A DNA stretch of 17,506 bases from JAKFWF01 sp031365375 (GCA_031365375.1 JANLXZ010000470.1:1-17506), one strand, 5' to 3'. Positions 1 through 7,558 are shown, numbered from the stretch's first letter. Notes: generated by a model from the sequence alone, not told the origin. A program made the numbers and translations.

Positions 1-36
1 CCGGGTTCTGGGACGATCCTCAAACCGTTAAATAAT

Positions 37-111
37 TGGTGAGCCCGGATGGGATCGAACCATCGACACCCTGATTAAAAGTCAGGTGCTCTACCACTGA
101 GCTACGGGCCC
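37..111 (-). tRNA. tRNA-Lys (anticodon TTT)
   Basis: Read on the minus strand this is a full cloverleaf of 75 nt: acceptor arm GGGCCCG pairing with CGGGCTC (one G-T pair), D arm GCTC/GAGC, anticodon arm CCTGA/TCAGG around the loop CTTTTAA, T arm GATGG/CCATC around TTCGATC, discriminator A and an encoded CCA at 37-39. The anticodon TTT (77-79) reads lysine codons AAA and AAG. It lies on the same strand as, and downstream of, the NYN-domain gene, but a separate promoter is visible just upstream (130-158), so it is probably its own transcript. No clear T-rich terminator is seen in positions 1-36. Confidence 0.97.
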
Positions 112-129
112 TGACACCAGGACGGGCGG

Positions 130-158
130 AACCTATGAGCAGGGCCCCAATTGGTCAA
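130..158 (-). promoter_or_regulatory. Candidate sigma-70 promoter for tRNA-Lys
   Basis: On the minus strand TTGACC (153-158) is followed after exactly 17 nt by TAGGTT (130-135). The -10 box ends about 18 nt before the mature tRNA 5' end at 111, giving a short leader of about 10 nt as expected for a tRNA. The -35 box is good and the -10 box is weak, as is common in alphaproteobacteria. Inferred from sequence only. Confidence 0.5.
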
Positions 159-228
159 GGTATAACGACGCCCTGAACCTCAAGGCGCCGTTTAAATCGT
201 TCATCGAATTTGCTTCAGCACGGCTGCA

Positions 229-2334
229 TTAGCCTCGCAGGCGATTCTTAACGATACGCGGAAACTCCTCCGTCGAGCCAAAGTCGCCTTCACCCGAACC
301 GTAATCGTTGCTCTGCTGCGGCGTTGCGGGTCTCGCATGCGCCGGTTGCGACTGTCCCGTGGGACCTTGCTGACGCGCCTCCTCGTTGGTCCACCACCGA
401 TCTTGCTGGTATCCCTGATTTGGCGCCGCCTGCTGAACGGGCGGAGCTATCGGGGCCGCGCGCTGAGCCACCGGTTCAGCCTGTTGCGGCGGCTGTTTTA
501 CCGTTGCTGCCGGATTACTTTGTGGCTGTGCTGATGCCACTTGCGTTGGGGGGCCCGCAAACCAGGCATCGATCAAATCAATTTCGTCGGCTGATAGGTT
601 GAGACCTTCGCCGCGGCAACGGGCGACTACGAAATTGCGAAACCGGCTGGAAAACAGGTTGGCGGATACACCCTGTTCAAACCAGGGATCTGGTTCACTC
701 ACGACCTCGAGAACAAACCGCACATCGTCACGGCGGATATCCATGCCGGAGTCGCGCGCCCGAAGCGCAATGTTCGTCAGCGTTTGAGCCCCCAGCAAGC
801 CTTGCTCGGTAATTTCCTGCGCCATCGCTTCGAACAGCGCGCGATATTCTGGCGGCGACAGCGGTGGCGCTTGGCTAGCATCGTGAATCCGCGCGATCGA
901 CTGCTGTAACGCAGATGTTTGCTCGGGGCCGCGCGCTTCAGGTGCACGAGGCTCCGTAGCGCGTTTTTCAACCAAACGAGATTCGGGCATCCGCTGTTCT
1001 GGCTCTCGCACTTCGGGCCCGCGGGCCTGAACGGCGGGCCCGTGCGGCAGCGCCGACTGCGCCAACTGCTGGACGCGAGCGGCTGGCGGGGCGAATGCAG
1101 GTTGCAGCGGCGCGACTGCCGTCGCTTGCAACCGCGCATCGATAGTCGGACGTCGAATTGGTGCTTGAACCGGGACCGTATCGATCTCTCGCAATTGCGC
1201 GGCCGACCGCGAAGCCGGTGCCTGCTGGCGAACCGCAGGCTCCTGTTCTGTGAAATTAGCCGGCGTCTCGGATGCCTGGCGATCCAACCGTTCGTCGCGG
1301 ATTTCAAGTCGGCCGTCGGAAAGCGGTTGCGCCGCCCGATGATCGGATCGAGTATCGATATTCTGCTCGTGCCGAGGTTCTTCACGCTGTTCATTACGCG
1401 GCTCGGCAGCGGCGAGCGGCTTGCGTGCCGTTGCGATCTGTTCGGCAGGAAGCGCACGGCGAACTTCGAAAGCAAGATAAGGTGGCTGATCGGTAAGCCG
1501 GATTTCTTCAGGCAGCGCCTTCAGCAGCAATTCGCGAAAGCTACCAGCTCCGGCCCAATTCGTCGCAATCGTCTTGTCGTGACCGAGCGCCCGCAAAGCG
1601 CGATCAGCGAGAGCCTCGAGCGGAAGTGGCATCGGTGACGACCTGACGCTCGCGACCACTTCCGCGATGATCGCACGGGCAATACCCTCGTTCTGCACGC
1701 TCGCCGTAATGACGGCAGGCGCCTCGCCATCCTTGTGGCCTGGCAACTTCCCTTCGAGCAACAAGTTGATCAGATCGGCCTCACGAACTTCGCCGTCGCT
1801 GATCGCAGTGTAAGGCGCCGCCGTGTAGTCGTTCGCGAAGATGACGGTGCGGCGGGCATGGGCACGCAAGCGGTGCAGCACCGGCGTGAAATCGGCGTCG
1901 CCCGACAAGATCACGAACTCGTCGAAGTACGTGTCGTGAGTGAGGTAGTCCCGCACATCCATCACCATGCGGATGTCCGAGGAATTCTTCAGCTGAGCCG
2001 TCAGCGGCGGACAATCGACGATTTCGAAACCGGCGCGCAGGAAATGATGCCGAACGAAGGGAAACGAGTTCATGTCGGTCGAGTTGTCGCTCGTATTGCG
2101 ACGCGGCACAGGGTTGCCGTAGCAGCGGTTCATCACGATGCGGCGATCTACATCGTTGCCATAACTGTTCGTTGGCGTGATCAGCCGACCGGTTTCAATT
2201 TCCTTCACCCACGAGAGCGCATCCTTGGCGAACCGTTTGGCCGCCTCTTCGCTCTTGCGCTTCAATGAGAGATAAATGTTGTCGTAGTCGACGAACACAG
2301 CGCTCAAAATGGGTCCTGAGGACGGGCGCTTCAT
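229..2334 (-). CDS. NYN-domain (LabA/DUF88-like) protein with C-terminal helical domain
   Basis: The protein has 701 residues from the ATG at 2334. That start is chosen over the ATG at 2397 because it follows AGGAG at a normal spacing, and the conserved domain begins about ten residues later. Residues 10-180 form a NYN domain, a PIN-like metal-dependent RNase fold. The acidic positions are visible: FVDYDN (D16, D18), SSD (D120) with D126, and SGDADF (D146, D148). Residues about 218-295 look like a small winged-helix/LOTUS-like module. A long Arg/Glu/Pro/Gln-rich, probably disordered linker follows, then a second helical domain at about 490-595 and a Gln/Pro-rich tail. NYN proteins are thought to act on RNA; the target is unknown here. 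The length is well above the usual 180-260 residues of simple LabA-like proteins. The fold and active-site call is firm; the RNA-processing role is inference. Confidence 0.85.
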   Translation of the reverse strand: MKRPSSGPILSAVFVDYDNIYLSLKRKSEEAAKRFAKDALSWVKEIETGRLITPTNSYGNDVDRRIVMNRCYGNPVPRRNTSDNSTDMNSFPFVRHHFLRAGFEIVDCPPLTAQLKNSSDIRMVMDVRDYLTHDTYFDEFVILSGDADFTPVLHRLRAHARRTVIFANDYTAAPYTAISDGEVREADLINLLLEGKLPGHKDGEAPAVITASVQNEGIARAIIAEVVASVRSSPMPLPLEALADRALRALGHDKTIATNWAGAGSFRELLLKALPEEIRLTDQPPYLAFEVRRALPAEQIATARKPLAAAEPRNEQREEPRHEQNIDTRSDHRAAQPLSDGRLEIRDERLDRQASETPANFTEQEPAVRQQAPASRSAAQLREIDTVPVQAPIRRPTIDARLQATAVAPLQPAFAPPAARVQQLAQSALPHGPAVQARGPEVREPEQRMPESRLVEKRATEPRAPEARGPEQTSALQQSIARIHDASQAPPLSPPEYRALFEAMAQEITEQGLLGAQTLTNIALRARDSGMDIRRDDVRFVLEVVSEPDPWFEQGVSANLFSSRFRNFVVARCRGEGLNLSADEIDLIDAWFAGPPTQVASAQPQSNPAATVKQPPQQAEPVAQRAAPIAPPVQQAAPNQGYQQDRWWTNEEARQQGPTGQSQPAHARPATPQQSNDYGSGEGDFGSTEEFPRIVKNRLRG

Positions 2335-2770
2335 TGTGTTGAACTCCTGCTTCGCGAATCGCTTGTGCTGCTGCCATCGACCCTTTCCGAATCGCATGAC
2401 TGCCGCAAGCGCACCTGAGACGCGCTTCTAGGAGTTCAAAATAAATGCCTTTAAAACAACATGTTCCACCCACTAATTACACTTAGAATATCGGGGATAA
2501 ACCGGCGCACGCCGTGATGTGCCCCTCAACCCGCCATGCTTTTCAGCCTTGCTGCTGGATGCAGCGCCGCACGGCGCGAGCGCTGCGGGCAGCAATCCGG
2601 ATGACGCAATCTCGAAGCCCCGAATGAGAAGGCAGGTGCGACCATGCAACCGGCGAGCCGAGGCAACGTGCTCGCAGCCAGAGCCCTCGCAGGAGCGACC
2701 CGTTAGGCCAGTCGTGACGCAGCCGGATCATTGTTGGCAGCGTCGAGCAGGCTCGTCGCCAATTAATTGG
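2335..2770. other. Long non-coding stretch between the NYN gene and gloB
   Basis: About 436 bases with no convincing gene. The part next to the NYN gene (roughly 2440-2490) is AT-rich and probably holds its promoter, but I could not pick a clear -35/-10 pair. The rest is GC-rich. Near the gloB stop there is a perfect 12-bp palindrome CCAATTAATTGG (2759-2770) and an imperfect hairpin (2734-2762; arms TTGGC/GCCAA and CGAGC/GCTCG). It has no T-tract on the minus strand, so it is only a possible gloB 3' end structure. A 62-codon frame at 2543-2731 (-) has no recognisable content. I looked for 4.5S, 6S, tmRNA and RNase P RNA signatures and saw none. Confidence 0.5.
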
Positions 2771-3541
2771 TCACGACCTATTCTTGCGTTCGCGGATCTC
2801 AGCGAACACCTGCCAATCCTTGGCGCTTTCCAATCGCAACCGCGCGCGAATGGCCGGACTCGTAACCCGCAGGAATGGGTTCGTGGCAAGTTCCAAATCG
2901 AGCCGCGTCGGCAATGTCGGCTTAGCGGCAGCACGCAATGCGTCGATTTCCTTGGCGCGCTTTTGCAAGTCTGCGTTTTCCGGCTCGATGGTGAGAGCGA
3001 ACTTCGCGTTGGCGGCAGTGTATTCGTGCCCCGCGTATATCGCCGTCTCGGGCGGCAGCTCGATCAGCTTGGCCAATGAATTCCACATCATCTCCATCGT
3101 GCCTTCGATGACGCGACCACAGCCTAAAGCGAACATCGTGTCTCCCACGAACGCCACTCCGGCCTCCGGAAACCAATAGGAGATATGGCCGAGCGTGTGG
3201 CCTGGCGTGTCGAGCACGCGGACATCAACGGCGCCAAACTTGAACGTGTCGCCTTCGCCGACCTGCGTGTCGATGCCGGGGATCTTGGCCGCTTCAGCTC
3301 GCGGTCCGATAATCGTGCAGCGGTGGCGTTCTTTCAACGCGAGGTTACCCTCGGTGTGATCGGCGTGATGATGCGTGGTGAGAATATGCGTGAGCTTCCA
3401 GCCCTTCTCCGCCAATGCAGCGTTGACCCGATCGGCATCCGGCGCATCGATCGTGGCAACCAAACCTGTGCCGCCATCGCGAACGAGCACGCCGTAGTTG
3501 TCCGAAAGGCACGGAAACTGGTGAATTTCGACGTTTGCCAT
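2771..3541 (-). CDS. gloB: Hydroxyacylglutathione hydrolase (glyoxalase II)
   Basis: This metallo-beta-lactamase-fold enzyme hydrolyses S-D-lactoylglutathione to D-lactate and glutathione, the second step of cytoplasmic methylglyoxal detoxification. The 256-residue protein has the full metal-binding set: THHHADH (H57, H59, D61, H62), TPGHTLGH (H115), GDTMFALGCGR (D134) and AGHEYT (H172). The C-terminal part has the HAGH-type helical substrate-binding region with NPFLR. Its length matches the family. The start is the ATG at 3541, seven bases after AGGAG; a 12-residue in-frame extension upstream lacks support. A promoter candidate lies at 3580-3608, so the gene appears to be transcribed separately from the OmpA-domain gene upstream. 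Function is well supported by motifs. Confidence 0.95.
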   Translation of the reverse strand: MANVEIHQFPCLSDNYGVLVRDGGTGLVATIDAPDADRVNAALAEKGWKLTHILTTHHHADHTEGNLALKERHRCTIIGPRAEAAKIPGIDTQVGEGDTFKFGAVDVRVLDTPGHTLGHISYWFPEAGVAFVGDTMFALGCGRVIEGTMEMMWNSLAKLIELPPETAIYAGHEYTAANAKFALTIEPENADLQKRAKEIDALRAAAKPTLPTRLDLELATNPFLRVTSPAIRARLRLESAKDWQVFAEIRERKNRS

Positions 3542-3579
3542 GGGTTTACTCCTGCGAGGGGCGACGTTGTCGAGCATTG

Positions 3580-3608
3580 ATAACGTGGGACTTAGGTGCA
3601 GTCGTCAA
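3580..3608 (-). promoter_or_regulatory. Candidate promoter of gloB
   Basis: On the minus strand TTGACG (3603-3608) and CGTTAT (3580-3585) are separated by exactly 17 nt, and the -10 box lies 38 nt upstream of the gloB start codon. The -35 element is strong. The -10 matches the consensus only in part, which is usual for alphaproteobacterial housekeeping promoters. Confidence 0.45.
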
Positions 3609-3730
3609 ATTCCGCAATTGCCAGCAGCCATGCGGAACACGAGGAGTATCGCACGGCTGCGCGAATCGGGGATAAGTTTCAGGGCGGCACCTCGGCGAAA
3701 ATGGTTGGAATGGTTGGTTAATGCAAACGC

Positions 3731-3766
3731 GATCGCCGGTCGGGACCAGGGTCCCGACCGGCGATC
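3731..3766 (-). terminator. Perfect 16-bp hairpin downstream of the OmpA-domain gene
   Basis: Arms GATCGCCGGTCGGGAC (3731-3746) and its exact complement (3751-3766) enclose the loop CAGG. It begins 26 nt past the stop of the minus-strand OmpA-domain gene and lies upstream of the gloB promoter, the right place to end that transcript. On the minus strand the hairpin is followed by GCGTTTGC, a poor T-run; on the plus strand by TTTC. It may be a weak intrinsic terminator or a 3'-end stabilising structure. The hairpin is certain, the exact function is inferred. Confidence 0.6.
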
Positions 3767-3792
3767 TTTCAGCCCAGCACTTAAAACGAGCG

Positions 3793-5667
3793 CTACTTGT
3801 TAGCTTCCGACATCAGCGGCGTTATGCGCCGGACGGCGACGCGGCGATTTTGCCGCTCGGCATCTTGGGTCGGTACCTTGAGATATTGTTCGCCATAGCC
3901 CTGCGTAACCAGATTTTCCGGTGGCACGCTGAACACACTGGACAAGATCTCGGCAACCGCCTGAGCACGGCGATCCGACAGCGTCAGATTATCGACGTCA
4001 GCTCCTACGGCATCGGTGTGGCCTTCAATCAGGAACACTTCGCTCGGGCGCTCCTCAGTAATACGACGAATGACTTTCGCCACGCGTTCCAATTTTGGAA
4101 ATTGCTCCTGCCCGACATCCCACGAACCGAATTCGAACGTGATGGCGTCGAGATCTACGCGCCGCATCCGATCGCGCAGCTCGTTGCTAAACCGGACCTC
4201 GTCGAGTGAATAGCGGCGCTCGAGGCGCTCGATCGGCGCGGCATTCAAAGCTTCGTAGATGTCGTCATCAGAGGCGCGCTCATAATCGACGATATACTTT
4301 GCGCGATCGATGCGAACTTGCGGTGGCCTCAGCGCCAAGGCGACGGCGCCGATCGCCAGTCCGACGCCAACGCCAATTCCGGCATTTCGGTAGAAGCGGC
4401 GATTATCGATGATGTTGATCTCGCGGCCACGTTCATCACGCCGGTAACGACGGACAATGCGCCCACTATTGTCCATGACGCTGAACAGCTGCACGCCGCC
4501 CGGCCGGAAAACGACCGTTTGAGTCGTGCCATCAGGTCGCCGAGACGAACGCACATCGGTCGCGTTTCTTGCGAAACGCTGTGTCTCATCGTGCCGGATG
4601 ATTATACGGTTGTCCTGTTTGATGATGATCCGATTGTCATTCTCCTGAATGACCGTGCGCTTGCCGCCAGCCTCGACGCGTTGTGTGCGCCCCTTCTGGA
4701 CTTCGCCGAGGCTTTGAACAGCCGGGCCACTGGGTTGGAACCCGGGCCGGAAACCACCTTCCACACCCGAAGTTTTCGGAGCGGCTGGGAGAACGGCGGA
4801 CGGAATCTGTGATGCGGCTTGCGGTGGCGGTGTTGTCGCCGCTTGTGGCACGGCCGTCGGCTGTGGCGGTTGCGTGGCCGGTGCGGGCGCGGTCACCCGC
4901 GGTGGTGGCACGCCCTCGACAGACGGCGCCCCTGCCGGAGTTTTTTGATCCGGTGCATTCCGATTGTTCGCACCCTTGGGGGCGACCGGTGTACCAGGCG
5001 GCAATTGCGGCGTCGCGACCGGTGCGTTCGGCACGATCGGCGCCGGTTGCCCTTGCAGGTTACCGTTATTCGCACCCTTGGGCGCGACCGGCGTACCAGG
5101 CGGCAGTTGCGGCGTCGCTACCGGTGCTTTCGGCACGATCGGCGCGGGTTGACCGGGAACATTGCCATTATTAACGCCCTTCGGTGCACTCGGCGAGGCG
5201 GGTGGCTGATTTGGCGAAGTGCTTTGATCAGGCCGCGGCTTCATCTGCGGAACGGTCGTTGACTTCGGCAGGAACTCCTTTTTCGGCGGCGGCGTCGGTT
5301 GTGGAGGGGTTGGCGACTGTTGCGCCTTGGGTGCGGGCGGAACTTCGCGCGGGGGAGCCTTTTGCTCGGGCGGAACTTCGCGCGGAGGAGCCTTTTGCTC
5401 GGGCGGACGTTGCGGACCCGGTCTTGGACCGCGGCCATCGGTATCCGAACGCGGCCGGTCACCCGGTCCCTTACCCGGTGCAGCCGGCGGCCCCTTCGGC
5501 GGTTGTTGGCCTTCGTTGGACTTCGGCCGAGCCTTTTTATCTTCTGGCTTTTTTTCGCCGTCGGCTTGGCCGGGCGGCGGCACCAATTGAGCGCTGGCGG
5601 AACTCAGTGGTACCGAGAGCGCCATGGCGAGACCCATGCCCACGATTAGGCTGACATTTTTAGACAC
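3793..5667 (-). CDS. Secreted proline-rich protein with OmpA peptidoglycan-binding domain
   Basis: The start codon is GTG at 5667, ten bases after GGAGG. The 624-residue protein begins with a Sec signal peptide (about residues 1-26, ending ASA). Residues 28-330 are a Pro/Ala/Gln/Lys-rich, low-complexity stalk containing an 11-residue repeat and a 34-residue repeat. A charged region follows with repeated NRIII motifs, then a Gly/Ala-rich hydrophobic stretch at 430-447 resembling a glycine-zipper or membrane segment. The C-terminal OmpA domain (about 504-618) has GHTD (D552), NxxLSxxRA (R567) and QNRRV (606-610). D552 and R567 match the pair that binds diaminopimelate in OmpA-like domains. It likely spans periplasm or outer membrane and grips peptidoglycan. 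There is no lipobox Cys and no OmpA beta-barrel. The domain call is firm; the structural role is inferred. Confidence 0.9.
   Translation of the reverse strand: MSKNVSLIVGMGLAMALSVPLSSASAQLVPPPGQADGEKKPEDKKARPKSNEGQQPPKGPPAAPGKGPGDRPRSDTDGRGPRPGPQRPPEQKAPPREVPPEQKAPPREVPPAPKAQQSPTPPQPTPPPKKEFLPKSTTVPQMKPRPDQSTSPNQPPASPSAPKGVNNGNVPGQPAPIVPKAPVATPQLPPGTPVAPKGANNGNLQGQPAPIVPNAPVATPQLPPGTPVAPKGANNRNAPDQKTPAGAPSVEGVPPPRVTAPAPATQPPQPTAVPQAATTPPPQAASQIPSAVLPAAPKTSGVEGGFRPGFQPSGPAVQSLGEVQKGRTQRVEAGGKRTVIQENDNRIIIKQDNRIIIRHDETQRFARNATDVRSSRRPDGTTQTVVFRPGGVQLFSVMDNSGRIVRRYRRDERGREINIIDNRRFYRNAGIGVGVGLAIGAVALALRPPQVRIDRAKYIVDYERASDDDIYEALNAAPIERLERRYSLDEVRFSNELRDRMRRVDLDAITFEFGSWDVGQEQFPKLERVAKVIRRITEERPSEVFLIEGHTDAVGADVDNLTLSDRRAQAVAEILSSVFSVPPENLVTQGYGEQYLKVPTQDAERQNRRVAVRRITPLMSEANK
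4969..5190 (-). repeat. 102-bp in-frame tandem repeat (34-residue unit), two copies plus a partial
   Basis: The blocks starting at 4969 (CGCACCCTTGGG), 5071 (CGCACCCTTGGG) and 5173 (AACGCCCTTCGG) recur with an exact 102-bp period. The first two units are nearly identical and the third is partial and diverged. The unit encodes a Pro-rich segment with PPGTPVAPKGANN and GQPAPIVP, within the stalk of the OmpA-domain protein. The period is a multiple of three, so copy-number change would keep the frame. Confidence 0.85.
5335..5400 (-). repeat. 33-bp in-frame tandem repeat (PPEQKAPPREV unit), two copies
   Basis: Units at 5335-5367 and 5368-5400 differ at only about one base and encode an 11-residue unit, PPEQKAPPREV in one register. 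They lie in the proline-rich stalk of the OmpA-domain protein, with a partial third unit starting at 5401. Near identity at DNA level suggests recent duplication. Confidence 0.85.
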
Positions 5668-5852
5668 AGTGGCATTTCCTCCAGTCGGTGCGGAATCGAT
5701 TGCGATTTATGAGGCCTATCAATTGCGGCGGAGTTGGGAAATGCGCACGCTGCTAACCCGAAGGCACGCAGAAAAATGCTAGTTTCAGCAAATACCCATG
5801 TCTACAACGCAATTACAGCTCGAATCCGTCGCGGATCATGATCCATGCGCGT

Positions 5853-5881
5853 TTGACCTAATGGACATTGCCGGCCTAGCT
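5853..5881 (+). promoter_or_regulatory. Candidate promoter of the tspO-like gene
   Basis: TTGACC (5853-5858), a 17-nt spacer and CTAGCT (5876-5881) lie 38 nt before the GTG start. The -10 resembles the CTA-type boxes of rhizobial promoters. The divergent 252-bp gap also has to hold the promoter of the OmpA-domain gene on the minus strand, for which I see no clear candidate. Confidence 0.45.
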
Positions 5882-5919
5882 CTGCGATCGTCCAGACGTG
5901 CCAATTACGGAGACGAAAC

Positions 5920-6381
5920 GTGCAGAACTTCACGTCGCTGATCCCATTCGGAGTGGCCGTGATCGCGGTGTCGATCACAGGATCGATGTTCCGGCCAGGC
6001 GATTGGTACGCGACGCTGAAGAAACCATCCTGGACGCCGCCCGGCTGGCTGTTCGCGCCGGTTTGGACGATGCTATACGTCGCGATCGCCGTGGCCGGTT
6101 GGTTGGTATGGCAGCAAGCCGGTTTCGGCCCGGCGCTGGCGGTATGGATAATCCAACTCGCGCTCAATGGCGCGTGGTCTTATGTAATGTTTGGGCGCAA
6201 GCAGATCGGCGCTGCTATGCTCACCCTATGCGCACTTTGGTTATTCGTCGCCTTGTTCGCTTGGCTCGCTTGGCCGATCAGTCAGACTGCTAGTCTACTA
6301 TTTTGGCCCTATCTCGCGTGGGTCAGCTTCGCTGGCGCACTCAACTTCACGATTTGGCGATCGAATAAATCACATTATTGA
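5920..6381 (+). CDS. tspO: TspO/MBR family tryptophan-rich sensory membrane protein
   Basis: The 153-residue, Trp-rich protein has five predicted membrane segments (about 5-22, 44-66, 72-91, 97-117, 124-146), the TspO fold. Family signatures are KPSWTPPGWLFAPVW in the first loop (35-49), ALNGAWSYVMFG (81-92) and PYLAWVSFAGALNFTIWRSN (130-149). TspO proteins bind porphyrins or heme-related compounds and sterol-like ligands. In Rhodobacter the protein modulates oxygen-dependent expression of photosynthesis genes; the role here is not given by the neighbours. The start is GTG, seven bases after GGAG. It is convergent with the SEC-C gene, 64 bp apart. That gap has a possible weak hairpin (GAGGTT/AACCTC outside CGAAGT/ACTTCG) without a T-run. 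Confidence 0.93.
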   Translation: MQNFTSLIPFGVAVIAVSITGSMFRPGDWYATLKKPSWTPPGWLFAPVWTMLYVAIAVAGWLVWQQAGFGPALAVWIIQLALNGAWSYVMFGRKQIGAAMLTLCALWLFVALFAWLAWPISQTASLLFWPYLAWVSFAGALNFTIWRSNKSHY

Positions 6382-6445
6382 TTTCCAGTGTGTTGCAGAA
6401 TTCGAGGTTGCAGTTCGACGAAGTTGCGGTGCGGACTTCGGAACC

Positions 6446-6664
6446 TCAGGCGAGACAACACTTCTTGTGTTTCTTGCCCGACCCGCACGGACACGGATCG
6501 TTTCGGCCGATCTTTGCCGCGGCTCGCACGAATGTCTCCCCCGCATGATGGTGGTGATGATGATCATGCCCATGGTTGCAATTTGGGCCGTGAACGTGGC
6601 CCTCATCCCCGTGTTGATGGAGAATGGCGTCGGCCTGGGCTTCGAGTACTTTGCTCTGGTTCAT
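6446..6664 (-). CDS. Small His-rich SEC-C motif protein
   Basis: A 72-residue protein. The C-terminus is a complete SEC-C zinc motif, with GRNDPCPCGSGKKHKKCC and cysteines C58, C60, C69 and C70 as in the SecA tail, where it binds zinc and SecB/ribosomes. The N-terminal half carries twelve histidines between residues 16 and 40, ending in six in a row, plus Asp and Cys29, so it could bind several transition-metal ions. The start ATG at 6664 follows only a weak GAGAT site. No signal peptide is seen, so it is probably cytoplasmic. It stands alone, with 126 bp to the amidase stop upstream. Metal handling or a chaperone-adaptor role is inference; the motif is clear. Confidence 0.85.
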   Translation of the reverse strand: MNQSKVLEAQADAILHQHGDEGHVHGPNCNHGHDHHHHHHAGETFVRAAAKIGRNDPCPCGSGKKHKKCCLA

Positions 6665-6790
6665 GGTCGATCTCGATGAGGAAGCGTTACGCAGTTCATA
6701 GCACTGGAAATTGCTTAAGGCTTGTTAAAATCAAGTCTGTGCTGGCGCTGGCAAGGTAAATACTGGGCGCCTCGGCAAGCGATCGACATT

Positions 6791-7558
6791 TCAGTTGAGT
6801 ACGACCCCCTTTGCCAGAGCATTGAGCAGCCGTTCCAGCGTGGCAAGTGTCGAATGATCAACGATGCCGTCGACGCGGGCCGGACGAAAGTGACGTTGGA
6901 AGGCACGCACCACGGTCGCAAGATCGGGGCCACACACTCCGGCCACACCGACGCCAAATCCATAAGCCGACAACATGGAGCTTGCGAGGGCGAGATTGCT
7001 TCCAGCTGCTTCAGATCCGCGAACGGGGACCGGCGGAACCCAATGGCCGACCCCGGCCTTGGCGAGCCAGCGCCAGTCGAATTTTTCGCCTGGATCAATC
7101 TTGCGCAACGGTGCCACATCTGAATGCGCCAGTACGCGCTCGGGAACGATCCCGTGCCGGCCCTGGACGTCGAGCGAGAGATCGCGGACGGCGCGCATTT
7201 GAGCACGGGAAAATGCGTGATAGCCATCTTCGTGGCCGGGGTTTTGGATCTCAATACCGATGGATGCCGAGTTGATATCACTCTCGCCGGCCCAATAGGA
7301 CAGACCAGCGTGCCAAGCACGAAGTGCTTCCGGCACCATCTGGGTGACGCGACCGTCAATATCGATCACGTAGTGGCACGAGACTTTACTCTCGGGGCGC
7401 GACAACCAATCGATGGCCCGCGCCGCACTCGGCATGCCAGTGTAGTGCATCAATACGATCGTCGGCCGCAATCCGTTTTTGCGTGCGCCGGTGCACGGTG
7501 ACGCATGCACGTCCGTCACGAGGTCACTGTCAGGTTCGAACAACGCGCCGCGAACCAT
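6791..7558 (-). CDS. N-acetylmuramoyl-L-alanine amidase (AmpD/AmiD type) with peptidoglycan-binding domain
   Basis: The 255-residue protein has an Amidase_2 domain (about 25-165) that cleaves the bond between N-acetylmuramic acid and L-alanine. Probable zinc ligands are H38 (LMHYTG), H145 (LAHSDVAP) and D155 (KIDPG). E103 (GIEIQN) and K153 are likely catalytic; the H145/K153/D155 spacing fits AmiD. Residues about 190-250 look like a PG_binding_1 domain. No signal peptide or lipobox is visible, so as read it would be cytoplasmic, like AmpD, although AmpD usually lacks the extra domain. The ATG at 7558 overlaps the TerB/J gene's TGA (TGATG), implying translational coupling. An in-frame TTG at 7561 is possible but less likely. 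Confidence 0.9.
   Translation of the reverse strand: MVRGALFEPDSDLVTDVHASPCTGARKNGLRPTIVLMHYTGMPSAARAIDWLSRPESKVSCHYVIDIDGRVTQMVPEALRAWHAGLSYWAGESDINSASIGIEIQNPGHEDGYHAFSRAQMRAVRDLSLDVQGRHGIVPERVLAHSDVAPLRKIDPGEKFDWRWLAKAGVGHWVPPVPVRGSEAAGSNLALASSMLSAYGFGVGVAGVCGPDLATVVRAFQRHFRPARVDGIVDHSTLATLERLLNALAKGVVLN

Noticed and set aside
919..1638. 239-codon plus-strand frame opposite the NYN gene linker
   Set aside because: Arg-rich composition without domains; it mirrors the low-complexity linker of the real gene.
2335..2397. 21-residue N-terminal extension of the NYN protein from ATG 2397
   Set aside because: No ribosome-binding site before it, whereas ATG 2334 has AGGAG and fits the domain start.
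2543..2731. 62-codon minus-strand frame in the NYN-gloB gap
   Set aside because: Arg/Cys/Trp-rich translation, no ribosome site and no known motif.
2540..2735. 4.5S (SRP) or 6S RNA in the gap
   Set aside because: The conserved SRP tetraloop/symmetric-loop sequence and a 6S-like long bulged stem are not visible on either strand.
4969..5400. Possible CRISPR array in the repeat-rich region
   Set aside because: Repeats are directly adjacent in-frame protein repeats with no unique spacers, inside an intact coding sequence.
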